The notes: generated by a model not told the origin, from the sequence alone. Positions 51,224-61,727 are shown, counted from the stretch's first letter. The stretch is DNA of 64,000 nt from Hexactinellida sp. DTS-2022 (GCA_028753945.1 JAPNXP010000001.1:1788501-1852500); one strand, 5' to 3'. Program-made: numbers and translations.

Positions 51224-51846
51224 TCAAATAATAGAAGTGTAGTTGCGTTCAAAGGTATGGTAGCCATAAGAGGGATTGGATCCAATGATTGGAGAGACAT
51301 AGGAGCCATACATCCCAGTGGGAGAGGGAGGCAGACCCATTGACTGCTGTGTCCGGAGCTGTTTGAGTCTCATGTCTGCGTTCCAAGCCTCCTGCTCTGC
51401 TTGCGCCACCTGTTGCTGTCGTAGCATTTGTTGCGCGATCAGGTCTTGATACTGTATTCCCATGGGGGCGGTAGGGAGGTACCCCACCGGAGGGTACCCG
51501 GGGGGCATTATGCCTGGCGGCAGTGTTGTATACATTCCAGTTGGTTGCTGTGGATACTGAGTAGGAGATGGGACGCTTGGTGCTGGGACAGGTTCCTTTT
51601 TCTTATCTTTAGCTTCTTTCACGGCATCTGAATCCTCCGAAGAAGTATAAGAACTTTCTGAGTCGTATTGCGATGAAGTCACCGAGCTGGAGTCGGAATC
51701 AGCTGACTCAGAGCTCTCTCTAGAAACGTGTCTCTTGTGATAGGCTTTCTTAGTGTGTTTCCCTCTGCCGCTCCTGCCCTTAGTGTCTCTGTCTTCTGAA
51801 TCGGAGGGAGACCTATGTTTCTGTTGTTTCTTGTCTGCTTTCCTGA
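51224..51846 (-). CDS. EPS8: EPS8 exon 5 (C-terminal tail, stop)
   Basis: Acceptor TTGCTTTAG|TCAGGA. Encodes VRKADKKQQKHRSPSDSEDR, a long Ser/Asp-rich run, then a Pro/Gly/Tyr/Gln-rich tail (MPPGYPPVGYLP, QQMLRQQQVAQAEQEAW). This tail has no clear counterpart in vertebrate EPS8. Confidence 0.8.
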
Positions 51847-54800
51847 CTAAAGCAAAATTCGAGAAGTAAATTGAGGATTTTCACTCTGTTTTCAACATGT
51901 CTATTAAGACTATTATAGACATGTCTGTTATAACAGAGTTTTTGTTTTTGCTGATAATATAAATCTATCATATTATGAGCGTTGATCAAGTTACAGTAGA
52001 ACCTCGTTAATACGAACACGGTTATACGAAATGTCGGTAATACGAACACCATTTCAATCCCCTTCACAGGCTTTTCAATACAAATAACACCGGATAATAC
52101 GAATTCTGGATAAGGCGAACTGATTTTGACGTTCATCTGGTGTTCGTACTAACGAGGTTCTATTGTAGTTACATAATCACCAGGCCATTTCTTGAACTGT
52201 TAAAATACAACACATTCTCTTTTTTCAAAAAAATCCATCAACAACAATTTTTCTGCTTGTTTGTAACAATATTCTGATTGCTGTTATAAAGCCTATTATC
52301 TACATAGCAGGTAGAATAGCTAGCGGCTCTAGCCTTTGTAGGGTGAATTATCTTTAATGAAAATGCACTTGTCCGTGTGCAAATAATTAAGTTTCTGAAT
52401 ATTTGAACAACAAGTAGTATATCGAATAGTTACTGTTGAATACATAATATTGTCTACAGTATAGTATTCTTACCATTCTTTGTTTTGTGTTCTGGCTCCA
52501 GAGAGGCTTCGGGTTCCAAGGAATCTGCCTGTTCCTCTAGCTCCCGAGTGCGCCGTCGCTTGCCCCAAATCTCCTCCTTCTGTCTGCGGCGTTCCGCCTT
52601 CTCTGCCTCCGCCTTCGAGGCCTGCATCTGCTGCCAGACGGAGGGCCCCTCCTCGAGAGCAGACACCCCAGACACTTTGTCTCGATGCTCTTTCAGGAAC
52701 TTTGCGAATCCTCCCGCCTCTGCTGCATCGCCAGGGCTCCTTTCTGGCACCGTCTCCAGCTGGTGTCTCTTCTCTTGTTTCTGCAGGTGTGTGTATAGAC
52801 GTGTGCCCTCGCCGAACCCGCATATATTGCGGAGCTCCTCCTTGGGAACCGTGACGAGGTCTCTCCCATTCATGCCCCTCAGCATCTCTGCAGCTATCAA
52901 GTAGGAGAAGTGCTGCAGCCAACGGAGAACCTCCTCTTTGGTGGAGTCCAAAGTGATCGGTTTGATTCTTGGCTTCTTAGCAATGGGAGGTTCCTTTTGG
53001 AATTTCAATGCAATTCCACTCTGTACATCGTCCTGTTGCTTGGAAGGGGAGCTCTTCGGATTGTTGGGAGTTGTTCTGAGTGGTTTCCTCTTGGAAAGTT
53101 CTCCTATTATTCCTGCGTCTTGAAAGGCTAAGTAATGATCGGACTTGCGTTGTGGCTTATCGTTTGGAGACGCAACACGCGCAACGGGTGAGGAATGTGG
53201 CCAGTTTGGAGGAATGTTTGGCGGCGGAGGAGGTATGTTGTGAGGAATGGGAGTTGGATCGAAATTAGGAATGTCCCCTATTCCATAAGCGGAGCCTCTC
53301 CTGCTGCTGGGCTGAGGCTGGGAGTCCTTACGCGGGGCAGTGGGGGACTGCTTCCTAGAGGGCTGTTTGTCAGCTGACAGGCAGACAGCAGGGACCAGCC
53401 CCTGTTCCCCCAGAGTGTTCCTAACCAGGGCGGAGTCCGGTCTCTTCTCTAACACGTCCACAATCTCTCCTCTGTACACACTCAGTTGTTCCTTAGACCT
53501 ACATAAGGTACCATCTTAATCTTGTCATTTACCATTATAAATATTATTATTACAGTATTTATTATTAACTGGATCAATACTCCATATAGAGTGACGTCAA
53601 TTCGCTACTCGATAAAGAGGACCACAGTCTATGTCTATTCACAAGACTCTATGGAACTGACAGTAAGGTTATCTAACAGACGGCACACAACCTCCTCTTG
53701 TAGTCCTGCTGCACTATCAGCTGGTTGCCCTGGGGGAGCGCAGCCGTGAGAGAGGGGGGCCGGGGCGCGCTCTGCGGGGTCTGCTTGCTGCTGCTGAGCG
53801 AGTGCGTCGAGTCTGTGTGCGAGTCGCTGCGGCTCTTCACTTGCTGCGCCTGCTTAAACACCACGGACTCAATGTCCTTTGGGATCTTCTCCGCCGCCTG
53901 CGTGGGGACCACCTGAATGTGGTCGTACGCGTCTGAGTAGTCCGAGGGACGCTCCAGCTCTGGGAGCGGGTCCAGGTTCCCCCAGATTGTCGGCTCGTGG
54001 AGCGGAAGGTTGTCGGGGGTATGCCCGTTTGAGAAGACGGCTTCGTACTTAGGGATTGGTTTAGTTTGCGGCCAGCTCGAGTGAGTCAGCATCCAGTTGG
54101 TACCCAGGTTGTTCCAATAAACTCTCAGTTCCTTATTCAGCCCTCGAGACATCAGACGGACCGCCCGTTCGGTCAAGAGTGGCACGTTGACTCCCGACAC
54201 TAACTTAACACCCCCCGTGAAGTCGGACACGCCCTTGACGGTCTCGATGAGCAGGTTGAGTATCTCACAGCAGTTGGGGTTGCGGAGGTGGTGCCCTAGC
54301 TTTCCCAGCAGGTTGATAGCGTACCTCGACTTCTGGAAAGCGTCCACGAGCTCCGGCTTGCCCGGGGGGCGAGTCGGCTCGGCGGGTCTGGGGGCGGGCT
54401 TGCCCTTCTTCTTCTTCTTTCCCACGCGTTGCTGCGTCACATATGAGTGCACTGCGTCGGCCGTCAGCTCCACGTCATCGAGCGCTGCATTCAACAGGTC
54501 TATGTCCTTCTGTATGAGGTTGGCCTTGTTCCTCTGCTGGTTGAGCTCCGCGGCGGCTAGGCCGATCTGGTGGGACGGCGGAGACTTGTCCGCGCGGACA
54601 GCGCCAGATTCCTGGGCGGACCCATCCTCGAATATCTGCGCTTTCGTCTTGGTGGAGGGGCGCGAGGATAGCTTCTCCCAGATGCTGAGCTTCTTGGGGT
54701 GGGGCGGCTCCTCGCCCGAGGAGGAGTGCTCCTCTATCGTGTCCATCTGCTGCGTGTGCGTCAGCTCGGAGGAGTAGCGCCGGTTCAGGAATGAGATGAG

Positions 54801-57800
54801 GAGATCGCGAATCTCGTAGTTGCTGCTGCGCTCGCAGCCGAACACGTGGATGTACGGCTTGCTGCCTCGGTTGTCGTGTGTGTGCACTATGAGCAGGTGA
54901 GGGAAGTCGGTCTTGCTGGAGAGAGCGTAGACCTGAATTGAGACCAGTTTAATCGTAAATAGAAAGAAAACCTAAGCGGATACCGACTATTCGGTACATA
55001 CCGTAAATTACTATTCAGTATGGACTAAACAGAAACTTGATTTAAAAGTTATATTTAACAAAACATGTTGATTATTTGAACCTTGGGTGAGAACCTGTAA
55101 ATAGGAACTAATTAGCGCCTTGTTGACGTGTTCACATGCAAACCTTAAAATACAAATCATTTATGTCAAAACAAACACCAAAGATGATCAGATAGTGAGA
55201 CGAACAAATGAGCATCTCCACGGACCAACAACACAAAGGTCAGCTGTTTCGAAACAAAAATTGGAATCAAAAGGAGAGGTAGACTACTCAGAGACTTCAC
55301 ATCAAGCAATAGACGAAAGTATTTGGAATTTTCTGAGGGCACATCTGCTAAACTACCAAAATTGGATAGTTTAAAACGTAGTATTCAGCGCCAGCGGGAA
55401 AAGGACAATTCCGCTCCTGCTCAACCGACGAGTTTAGAAGATCTTGTAATTCCTTTGGAATATACGAGTGTGAAGTTGGCCAACTGCGCCAACTTCACAC
55501 TCGTTTGGAATATACAAAAACTTGGAAGGGAGAATGCTAGCGGCATCCCAGGTCTAGTTGGCTGACGGAACCTTCAAAACACCACCGGCACTATTTGGAC
55601 AAGTTACGTCATCCATCGACTTCGAGGGACCAGAACTAATTCAGGACGGCCACTGCTAACAAGTTTATTCGCGTTACTACCGAATAAGACCCAAGATACT
55701 ATATGAGGATGTGGCAACAGATTCAACTACTTTGTCCAAATGTACAACCGACTCGTATGGTAATGGATTTTGAACTGGCAGCAATAAAGAGTTTCAAGTT
55801 TACTGGCCTAACACAAACGTAAAGGGTTGCTTCCATCTGACCAGAATGTATGAAAAGGTACAGGCCTTGAAGTACCCCAAGGATTTCCAAAAACAACGAA
55901 TTCTGTTGAAGCATGGCACCGTTCTTACAATGCTACTGTCGGTTGCCATCATCCAAACATATGGAAATTCATTACTGCTCTAAAGAAGAACAAGGACTTG
56001 TTGAAGTTAAACAAGCAAAATTTATTGCAGGTACAAAACCTACCAAGAGACGCATATACAAAATAAAGAATTGCTCTGAGGGATCTGGTTATGGGGACCT
56101 CCACAGGCCAGAAATTGAATTTCTTCGAGGAGTAGCTCATCAAATAGGAATGCAAACACATTAAACTAACTTCGTTATTCTAATTCCATATCATGAATAC
56201 AAATAAATTAAAATAATTTAGATTGTTTTGACATTTCAACGATACACAAATAGTAGATTCCTGTAACTGCATAATTCCACTTTAAATGAATTTAGTAATT
56301 TTAAATAAACTATAACCCTCAGCACGAATTGCTCCATTGAGAGTTTGGAAATGTACCGAATTGTCGGTAACCCAACCTAAGCACGCAAAGGTAAAATTTA
56401 TATGTTAAGAAACTGACTTTGCAGTGTCTAAGTGAGGAGCATGAGATTAATTAATTAATTATATACTTTATAGTAATTAACAATTGAGAGGAAAAATGAA
56501 AAATGCCTTACTGCAAGAAGATACACACAGCTAACAAATATATTTAAAACTAATATATACTGAATCTAACCTTGCTTATCTGCAGCATGGGGAACCAGTT
56601 GATAACCTCGTTGCTCTCGAACTGCCTGATGGCGAGGTGCGAGCTGGCCACACACAGGTAGACCTGCTGGGAGTAGAGCGCGCCGGAGGCAGCGAGCTCG
56701 CGCATGCGCTGAACGCTCTCTTCGGGCAGCTGGGGACGTCCAGAAGGGTAGTGGAGGGTAGCGAGGTGGTCCACTTGGAAACGGGAGGTGCTAGTGTCGC
56801 TTTCCTGCAGTGTCACTCCTCTATTCTGTCCGATATCAGTTTGAGTTCTAAGAGGAAGTAGTTAGAAGGTAGACAATGTTTGTTATAAAATATGGAAAAA
56901 GTATTGTAGCCAGAGCATTAAGAGAGCTACTTAATTTGGAGCGAACTCCAATAACCGTTCCATATCTCAAAATAAGGCTCCATTTCCCATCTTAAATTTC
57001 GCATTTTCAATCACAAAATGTTAAATGATAATTTGGATTAAAATTATTAATACTTTGCTGACTAAATATATTGGTCTTAATGATGCTCGCTCATTAATGA
57101 AAATTAAACTATTAATGAGCAAGATAAATAATAATTAATTAATTATATTTTTTAATAATTTATTTCTCAGAAATTGTTTGTAGTAAATGTTGCATGTTGC
57201 AGTGCACTAGAGAATTCAGTGTGTTCGCGAACACACCGTTATTATTTGGTGTGTTTGCGTACTCCTCAAATTATTTGGTGTGTTCACGAACACACCATAT
57301 ATAAACGATGTGTTTAAGTGCCTCATATATTGTGGGTCGTTTCTAAGGATAATTTTTATAGGATTTTTATAGTATCAACAACAATTGAAATAAATACTTT
57401 GATTTTAATTTTTGAAAGAATATTTGTCATTCTGTCAGGCGCTCAGCTTTCTTAGGTCTGGAAATTCAATTCTGTAAGGTATAAATTGGAGAGGAACAAA
57501 TCACTATGATTCCAGCGAGCTTCGATTGTTTCGGTAAGAACTCGTAACTTTACAGTCCACAAATAGATCTGCATTGTACACTAGTGCAGCCATTGATGAA
57601 AAAATTGTCTTCATGTCTGGCCCAATACCTACGAATAAGCCTGCAAAACTTAGATGGCAGAGATTACACTTAAGATACAAGGTTCTTACATACGATTCTG
57701 TTAAGTTTCTCTATTTGCGAAGGAGAGAAGATGACGATTCATCTGATAAGCGTGTACTAGCTATTGAAGATATTTATGATGTATTGCTCCGTACTCATAT

Positions 57801-60800
57801 TGAACATAATCATGTTAGGAAATTGGGTTTGTACAAGTGCATTTCTGGATTGTACCACGGAATAACAGAAAAGGCTTGCAACATCTTTTTGCAAGGATGT
57901 GAAGAATGCCATATCCGCAAGGCCAAAAAGTCTGTTAAGTCCCAAGTTGTCAAACCAATTTCATCAACAAGGTTTCTATCCCGCTGTCAAGTCGATTTGA
58001 TAGATTTCAGGGACATGCCTGAAGAACATAATAAGTCCGAATCCGGTGTACCATTCAAGTGGCTATTGGTATACCAGGACCATTTTACGAAATATATTTT
58101 GTTGAAGCCACTCAAGCACAAGTCTGCTGTTGAAGTCGCTAAAGTTATAGACGACATTTTCTGTGAACTAGGTCCACCTCAAATTCTTCAATCCAATAAC
58201 GGTGGTGAATTTTGTAACTCAACTCTTTTCTCTTTGATCAATGAGAAATGGACCTCAACAAAAATTATTCATGGCAAACCACGCCATCCTGAAAGCCAGG
58301 GGTCTGTAGAGCGAGCGAACAGAGAAATAAAAAATGCCCTTGGATCCATAATGAGGGAGAATGCCACTGATCTGTGCTGGGTCAAATACTTAAAAAGGGT
58401 TCAATACCAAAAAAATACAATCGGACTTACACCTTATGAGGCCCTCTACAATCATAAACCCTCTTCAGGCCTTTTAGACTTCGGTATACCTCATGAAGTG
58501 GCTGATGATATCCACACTGAGGAAGATCTGGAGTGCATCATAAATAGCATTAATGAAACAGCTGCGCAGGTTAATGACTCTAATCCTGCTTTTTCTACTC
58601 CTATCTCTCCTTATAGTCAACCTGCAGAACTTCAGTTACCCTTTAGCTATCATGAACCTCTGCTTCATATTTCTTCACCCTCATCTCCAGATTCTCCTGT
58701 CTTTTCCACACTTCTGGATCCATATCTTGATGATATTTCGCAAACGATCCCTGATGGAACCCGTATCTTTGGACAAGAGTCTCACCAAACATTGAATTGC
58801 GTAGTGTGTGGGGAGTTGACTAGTGGGCGCATTCTTGTCCGGGCTGTAGAGGTAAGATTCATGTGTTTTGTGGTAGGACAAATGGAGATGAAGGATACGG
58901 AACTCCAGTTTGGTGTCCAAAATGTGATATCAACTTGAACTCTAGTGAATCCGAAAACATCAGAGCGAAAATAAAGCGTAACCAGAACAAGCTCCATGAC
59001 CGCATGCTGCAATCCTCAGCAAAGAGATTCCACCCAGCTAGCGTTGGAGATAACGTAATCATTCCTATTGAAAGACCAGATAGGATGACTTCGCGAGGAC
59101 AACGGAACTTGATTGGAGTAGTAACTGAAGTAGAGAATGACAACTATACCATTGGGACACGAGACGGAATATTGAACAATGAGTATAGTCGAAATCAATT
59201 CCAGTTGTGTTCTACCAATTATATCCAACCTGACAATGTCCCTCCTAGCTCAATTTCTCAAACGACCGCAATGAGAAATGCATCGTTTGGTATCGTAGGC
59301 GGAGCGTTCTGCAGATGTAAATTTTGTAAAACCAATCGATGTCCTTGCAAGAAAGCATCTCGTAGTTGCAATACTAAGTGCCACAAGGGACAAAGATGTT
59401 CCAACAGGGCTTAATTAACGTTATAGTTTATTCATGACTATCAGTAGAAACAATTTATTATTTCTGTCCAATAATTAGATAATAGATTAACCGTTCTAGG
59501 TAATTACATAGGATTTTCGTTATTAGAAATTAAAATCACCTTGTGTCAGACTGTTGGGTTAGTCAAGTCATTTCCACTGTATATAAATACAACATACAAT
59601 TGAAAAGAATGTGCTTGAAACAAGGGAGGGCCGCAGGTTGCAAGAACACACGTAGTGCGGACGAGCAGCTTGTGGCGAGAAAGTGTATATATTAATATGA
59701 TGCTGGTGGGGAGTTGAAACAAATTCACCATGAATAATGGGATCGCTTAATAGAAAATCCCTGGGCAAACTGAGAAATGCTATCTTATTTGGACAGTTTA
59801 CTAAAAAAGCTTTCCACAATTTAATTACAAGTTATCTCCACAGTCTAAATACAGTGGTGACTAATTCAAATAAGAAACGAAATTATGTGTTTAATTTGAC
59901 ATCAGGGATAGAAATTTTGCACAATATCTTGACGTCAGCAGGTGTACATTATTGTTCCTTTCCTCATGAAGTATATATAATAAATTCTAGTATGAAGCGC
60001 AAGTTGAATAATGATAGATTTCCAGTAAATATATGTCACAAAATGTACTAGCATTAGAAACGACCCACAATATATGAGGCACTTAAACACACCGTAAATA
60101 TTTGGTGAGTTCGCGAACACACTGAATTCTCTAATGCACTGCAACATAAATACTTCATTGTGCGGCGTTCTTCAAAATTAGAACGCGCATTACTTTCGCT
60201 ACCAATTCATATGGAGCCGCTCGTTAATTAATCCTCTGATTGTATCTAAATATCGATACCGGTGTCAGAGCGCTAGTTTTTAAAGCCAAGGGGGCCTAAA
60301 ATGCTAGGGCTTTAGGGATGGGGCCCTAAAACGCTGGGGGTCCCCATAAACGCTTACACCGGAGAAACAAGAGGAATACTGCTATATCAATCCACTTTCC
60401 GCACTAGCACCTGATTAATATGGAATTAGAAGGGGAAGTTCATAGATTATTACTTATACATACTCACTCCAACTTCAGTGCCAAATCAGTGGAATAGTTT
60501 TTTTTTAATATTGCACGGTTCCTATCAATACCGGGAACTTAATTAACCGATATAGATTTTCGTAAAAGCTTATGAACAACCATACTACCATAGTTATAAA
60601 AAGGGTTGATACTCAATCAGATCGCAATATTACGAAGATACCTAATTTAGGCAACAATCGGAAAAGGTAAGCCCATGCTCTTCAAACATAAATATTGCAT
60701 TCACCTGCTGGGTACGTTTCTCCCTCCTTCGTCAGAGTCGATTCTATCCTTCTGACTGTGCTTAGCAGTCATCAGTAGAAAGTCTCTGTCGTGGTCTCTC

Positions 60801-60919
60801 GGCAGTGAAGACGACTTATGCTCGTCGAAACTTCCCCAATACTTCTCCTCTTCAGAAAAGTGATCGGAGAGAGTCTTCTTCTTAGTCTTCCCTTTCTTCT
60901 CCTCCTTACCTGATCCCAT
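51224..60919 (-). CDS. EPS8: EPS8 family actin regulator, complete five-exon gene (whole span)
   Basis: Epidermal growth factor receptor pathway substrate 8 caps and bundles actin filaments and links Abi1/Sos1 to Rac signalling, at filopodia, microvilli and stereocilia in animals. Exons on the minus strand: 60919-60705, 56847-56571, 54932-53692, 53498-52474, 51846-51224. They total 3381 nt, or 1126 residues (vertebrate EPS8 about 820), and all junctions are GT-AG and in frame. Order: Lys/Glu-rich N-terminus, PTB domain (exons 2-3), the DDVEL helical region with KKKKKGK, LLGKLGHHLRNPN and WNNLGTNW, SH3 across the exon 3/4 junction, Pro-rich linker, SAM-like actin-binding domain (about 761-822), and a Ser- and Pro-rich tail. 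A Ginger-like transposon fills intron 1 and a MULE pseudogene lies in intron 2. Confidence 0.9.
51994..52165. mobile_element. pogo/Tigger-type MITE in EPS8 intron 4, TA target
   Basis: CAGTAGAACCTCGTTAATAC and GTACTAACGAGGTTCTATTG are imperfect inverted repeats flanked by TA. Same family as 19750 and 25171. Confidence 0.75.
52474..53498 (-). CDS. EPS8: EPS8 exon 4 (second half of SH3, proline-rich linker, SAM-like domain)
   Basis: Acceptor TTATGTAG|GTCTAA and donor AAGAATG|GTAAGA. It starts in the SH3 domain (SKEQLSVYRGEIVDVLEKRP ... GEQGLVPAVCLS). It continues with the polyproline NIPPPPPNIPPNW, then the SAM-like STKEEVLRWLQHFSYLIAAE and KEELRNICGFGEGTRLYTHL, and ends with a charged helix (KAEAEKAERRRQKEEIWGKR). 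Confidence 0.9.
53692..54932 (-). CDS. EPS8: EPS8 exon 3 (end of PTB, central helical region, start of SH3)
   Basis: Acceptor AATTCAG|GTCTAC and donor AAGAGGAG|GTTGTG. Begins VYALSSKTDFPHLLIVHTHD and YIHVFGCERSSNYEIRDLL (PTB end). It then has LLNAALDDVELTADAVHSYV, KKKKKGKPAPRP, YAINLLGKLGHHLRNPNC and VYWNNLGTNWML, matching the EPS8 middle region. It ends IVQQDYKRR in the SH3. The exon is markedly GC-richer than its surroundings. Confidence 0.9.
55150..56164 (+). pseudogene. MULE-type transposase pseudogene (FLYWCH-associated), in EPS8 intron 2
   Basis: Similarity runs through all three forward frames with stops, so it is dead. In order: DDQIVRRTNEHLHGP (end of a FLYWCH-type zinc finger), KLPKLDSLKRSIQRQREKDN, then ADGTFKTPPALFGQV with the first catalytic Asp. 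Next is a mid-region with MWQQIQ and VMDFELAAIKSF (second Asp), then HHPNIWKFITALKKN, KTKPTKR-type basic sequence and EFLRGVAHQIG. This is the layout of Mutator-like transposases domesticated or carried in animal genomes. Termini were not found. A 39-bp hairpin interrupts it at 55465-55503. Confidence 0.75.
55465..55503. repeat. Perfect 16-bp inverted repeat with 7-base loop inside the MULE pseudogene
   Basis: CGAGTGTGAAGTTGGC, loop CAACTGC, then GCCAACTTCACACTCG. TTTGGAATATAC precedes (55454-55465) and follows (55504-55515), so the hairpin is bracketed by a 12-bp direct repeat. Confidence 0.85.
56571..56847 (-). CDS. EPS8: EPS8 exon 2 (start of PTB domain)
   Basis: Acceptor CTCTTAG|AACTCA and donor AGCAAG|GTTAGA. 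Encodes RFQVDHLATLHYPSGRPQLP, LYSQQVYLCVASSHLAIRQF and VINWFPMLQISK, the first strands of the PTB fold. Confidence 0.88.
56848..57183. other. EPS8 intron 1, part downstream of the transposon
   Basis: AT-rich; no gene or element recognised. Confidence 0.4.
57188..57345. repeat. Left terminal inverted repeat of the Ginger-like element
   Basis: Contains three iterations around GTGTGTTCGCGAACACAC, one of them a perfect 18-bp palindrome, and the inner motif CCTCATATATTGTGGGTCGT shared with the right end. Confidence 0.85.
57574..59414 (+). pseudogene. Integrase-type transposase of the Ginger-like element (frameshifted, catalytic site altered)
   Basis: First segment 57574-58938, second segment about 58860-59414 in the next frame. 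Order: HHCC zinc finger (HIEHNH ... GCEECH), rve core with CQVDLIDF (first Asp) and LQSNNGGEFCN. There Asn replaces the usual second catalytic Asp. The third acidic residue lies in HPESQGSVERAN. A Cys-rich finger starts CVVCGELTSG and is completed only in the other frame (HVFCG ... WCPKC), which places a one-base shift near 58840-58850. Then follow a GPY-like module (RGQRNLIGVVTEVENDNYTI) and a final Cys-rich FCRCKFCKTNRCPCKKAS motif. The architecture resembles Ginger1 and the derived host gene KRBA2. Two separate defects argue against activity. Bases between 59415 and the right TIR carry no convincing gene. Confidence 0.8.
59560..59700 (-). repeat. Dispersed repeat, copy inside the Ginger-like element
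   Basis: Reverse complement aligns with 14470-14640 through CAAGCTGCTCGTCCGC, GTTCTTGCAACCTGC and GGCCCTCCCTTGT. Confidence 0.55.
60054..60146. repeat. Right terminal inverted repeat of the Ginger-like element
   Basis: Inverted match to 57188-57345 with one iteron only (GTGAGTTCGCGAACACAC), ending GCACTGCAACA before TAAA. Confidence 0.85.
60151..60704. other. EPS8 intron 1, part next to exon 1
   Basis: No gene. Around 60258-60360 is a GGGGGCC/GGGGCCC-rich block bounded by CGGTGTCAGAGCG and CGCTTACACCGG, possibly a decayed hAT-like element. Confidence 0.35.
60705..60919 (-). CDS. EPS8: EPS8 exon 1 (start codon)
   Basis: Starts MGSGKEEKKGKTKKKTLSDH, a strongly basic N-terminus followed by an acidic/Ser region (KDRIDSDEGGR). 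Donor CAGCAG|GTGAAT gives phase 2, which joins in frame with exon 2 (a bare A then ACTCAAACT). Assignment to EPS8 rests on the matching phase, strand and position; this segment itself has no recognisable homology. Confidence 0.65.
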
Positions 60920-61727
60920 TGGATAGCTAATGAGCTAGCAGAGGGTCAGTTTACAATAAGTAACTGTATCTACTCAATGAATAGAAAGCCGGAGTTGGGA
61001 AGTGAATGCCCATAAATAATCACATTAATAATTTCTTGACCATGGATAAATAAATTACGTAACGCAATCAAAAACCCTGAATCTAAGTAATCCGGCTGAG
61101 GATCAAAAGGGGTAGGGTCATTTCGCCCTACAATCAAAGTTTCAGTTCTTTGAACCAAAACTAAGGTGGCGAGTATAATCACACATTTTTTAACAGTTAG
61201 CAGGTCTCGCCTCAAAAATGGACCAAACAAACGTTGTATTGCATAAATGATTGCGTCATTCTATTGATATATAATGCAACAGTCATCAGGAAGAGAGACA
61301 GCAGCTCATGCCCTTCTGGTATTTTATGAGCAAATCATATGAGATAGATATTGTCATTACCTTATTACTATAACACTCTAGATAAGTATGTGAGATTTAG
61401 TTAGTCAGTTTCAGCCATTCAGCTTCCATTCACTTCACACACTTATCTTTGATACTTAATTACACCTGCTTATGACAAAAATCCCATAGACAGAGAAGAG
61501 TGACCATCAAAGCTTGTTAGAATATAATTAATCAATATCCGAAATAACTGTGATGTTAATTATGTCTTGGCAAAGTTAATTTAAAACCAATACAATGCCA
61601 AGTGCATGTAGTTATTAGAGCTATTCGAGATGGTTATTCTTTTCTTATAGTTAATCTTTTCTCAACTATTAATTTGGGATATAGGAGCTAGGAGGACACA
61701 CAATTAGTGAACTTTCCTTTGAAATAT
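60920..61727. other. Upstream region of EPS8
   Basis: No gene supported. Presumed promoter region, but no motif can be defended. Confidence 0.4.

Larger units (their letters stand above)
57188..60146 (+). mobile_element. Ginger-like DNA transposon with integrase-type transposase, inside EPS8 intron 1
   Basis: Ends TGTTGCAGTGC ... GCACTGCAACA, that is TG...CA. The right TIR is about 93 bp (60054-60146). The left TIR is about 158 bp (57188-57345), enlarged by extra copies of a GGTGTGTTCGCGAACACACC iteron. TAAA flanks both sides (57184-57187, 60147-60150), a 4-bp target duplication; at the left the terminal TGTTGCA is itself doubled. Inside is a Gypsy-integrase-like gene with a frameshift. TG/CA ends, long TIRs, 4-bp duplication and an rve-type transposase with no reverse transcriptase define the Ginger class. 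Confidence 0.82.

Noticed and set aside
59737..60051. 104-residue plus-strand frame inside the Ginger-like element
   Set aside because: No homology, AT-rich composition typical of random frames, and runs to the edge of the right TIR.
60970..61230. 86-residue minus-strand frame upstream of EPS8
   Set aside because: No recognisable domain and no supporting splice context.
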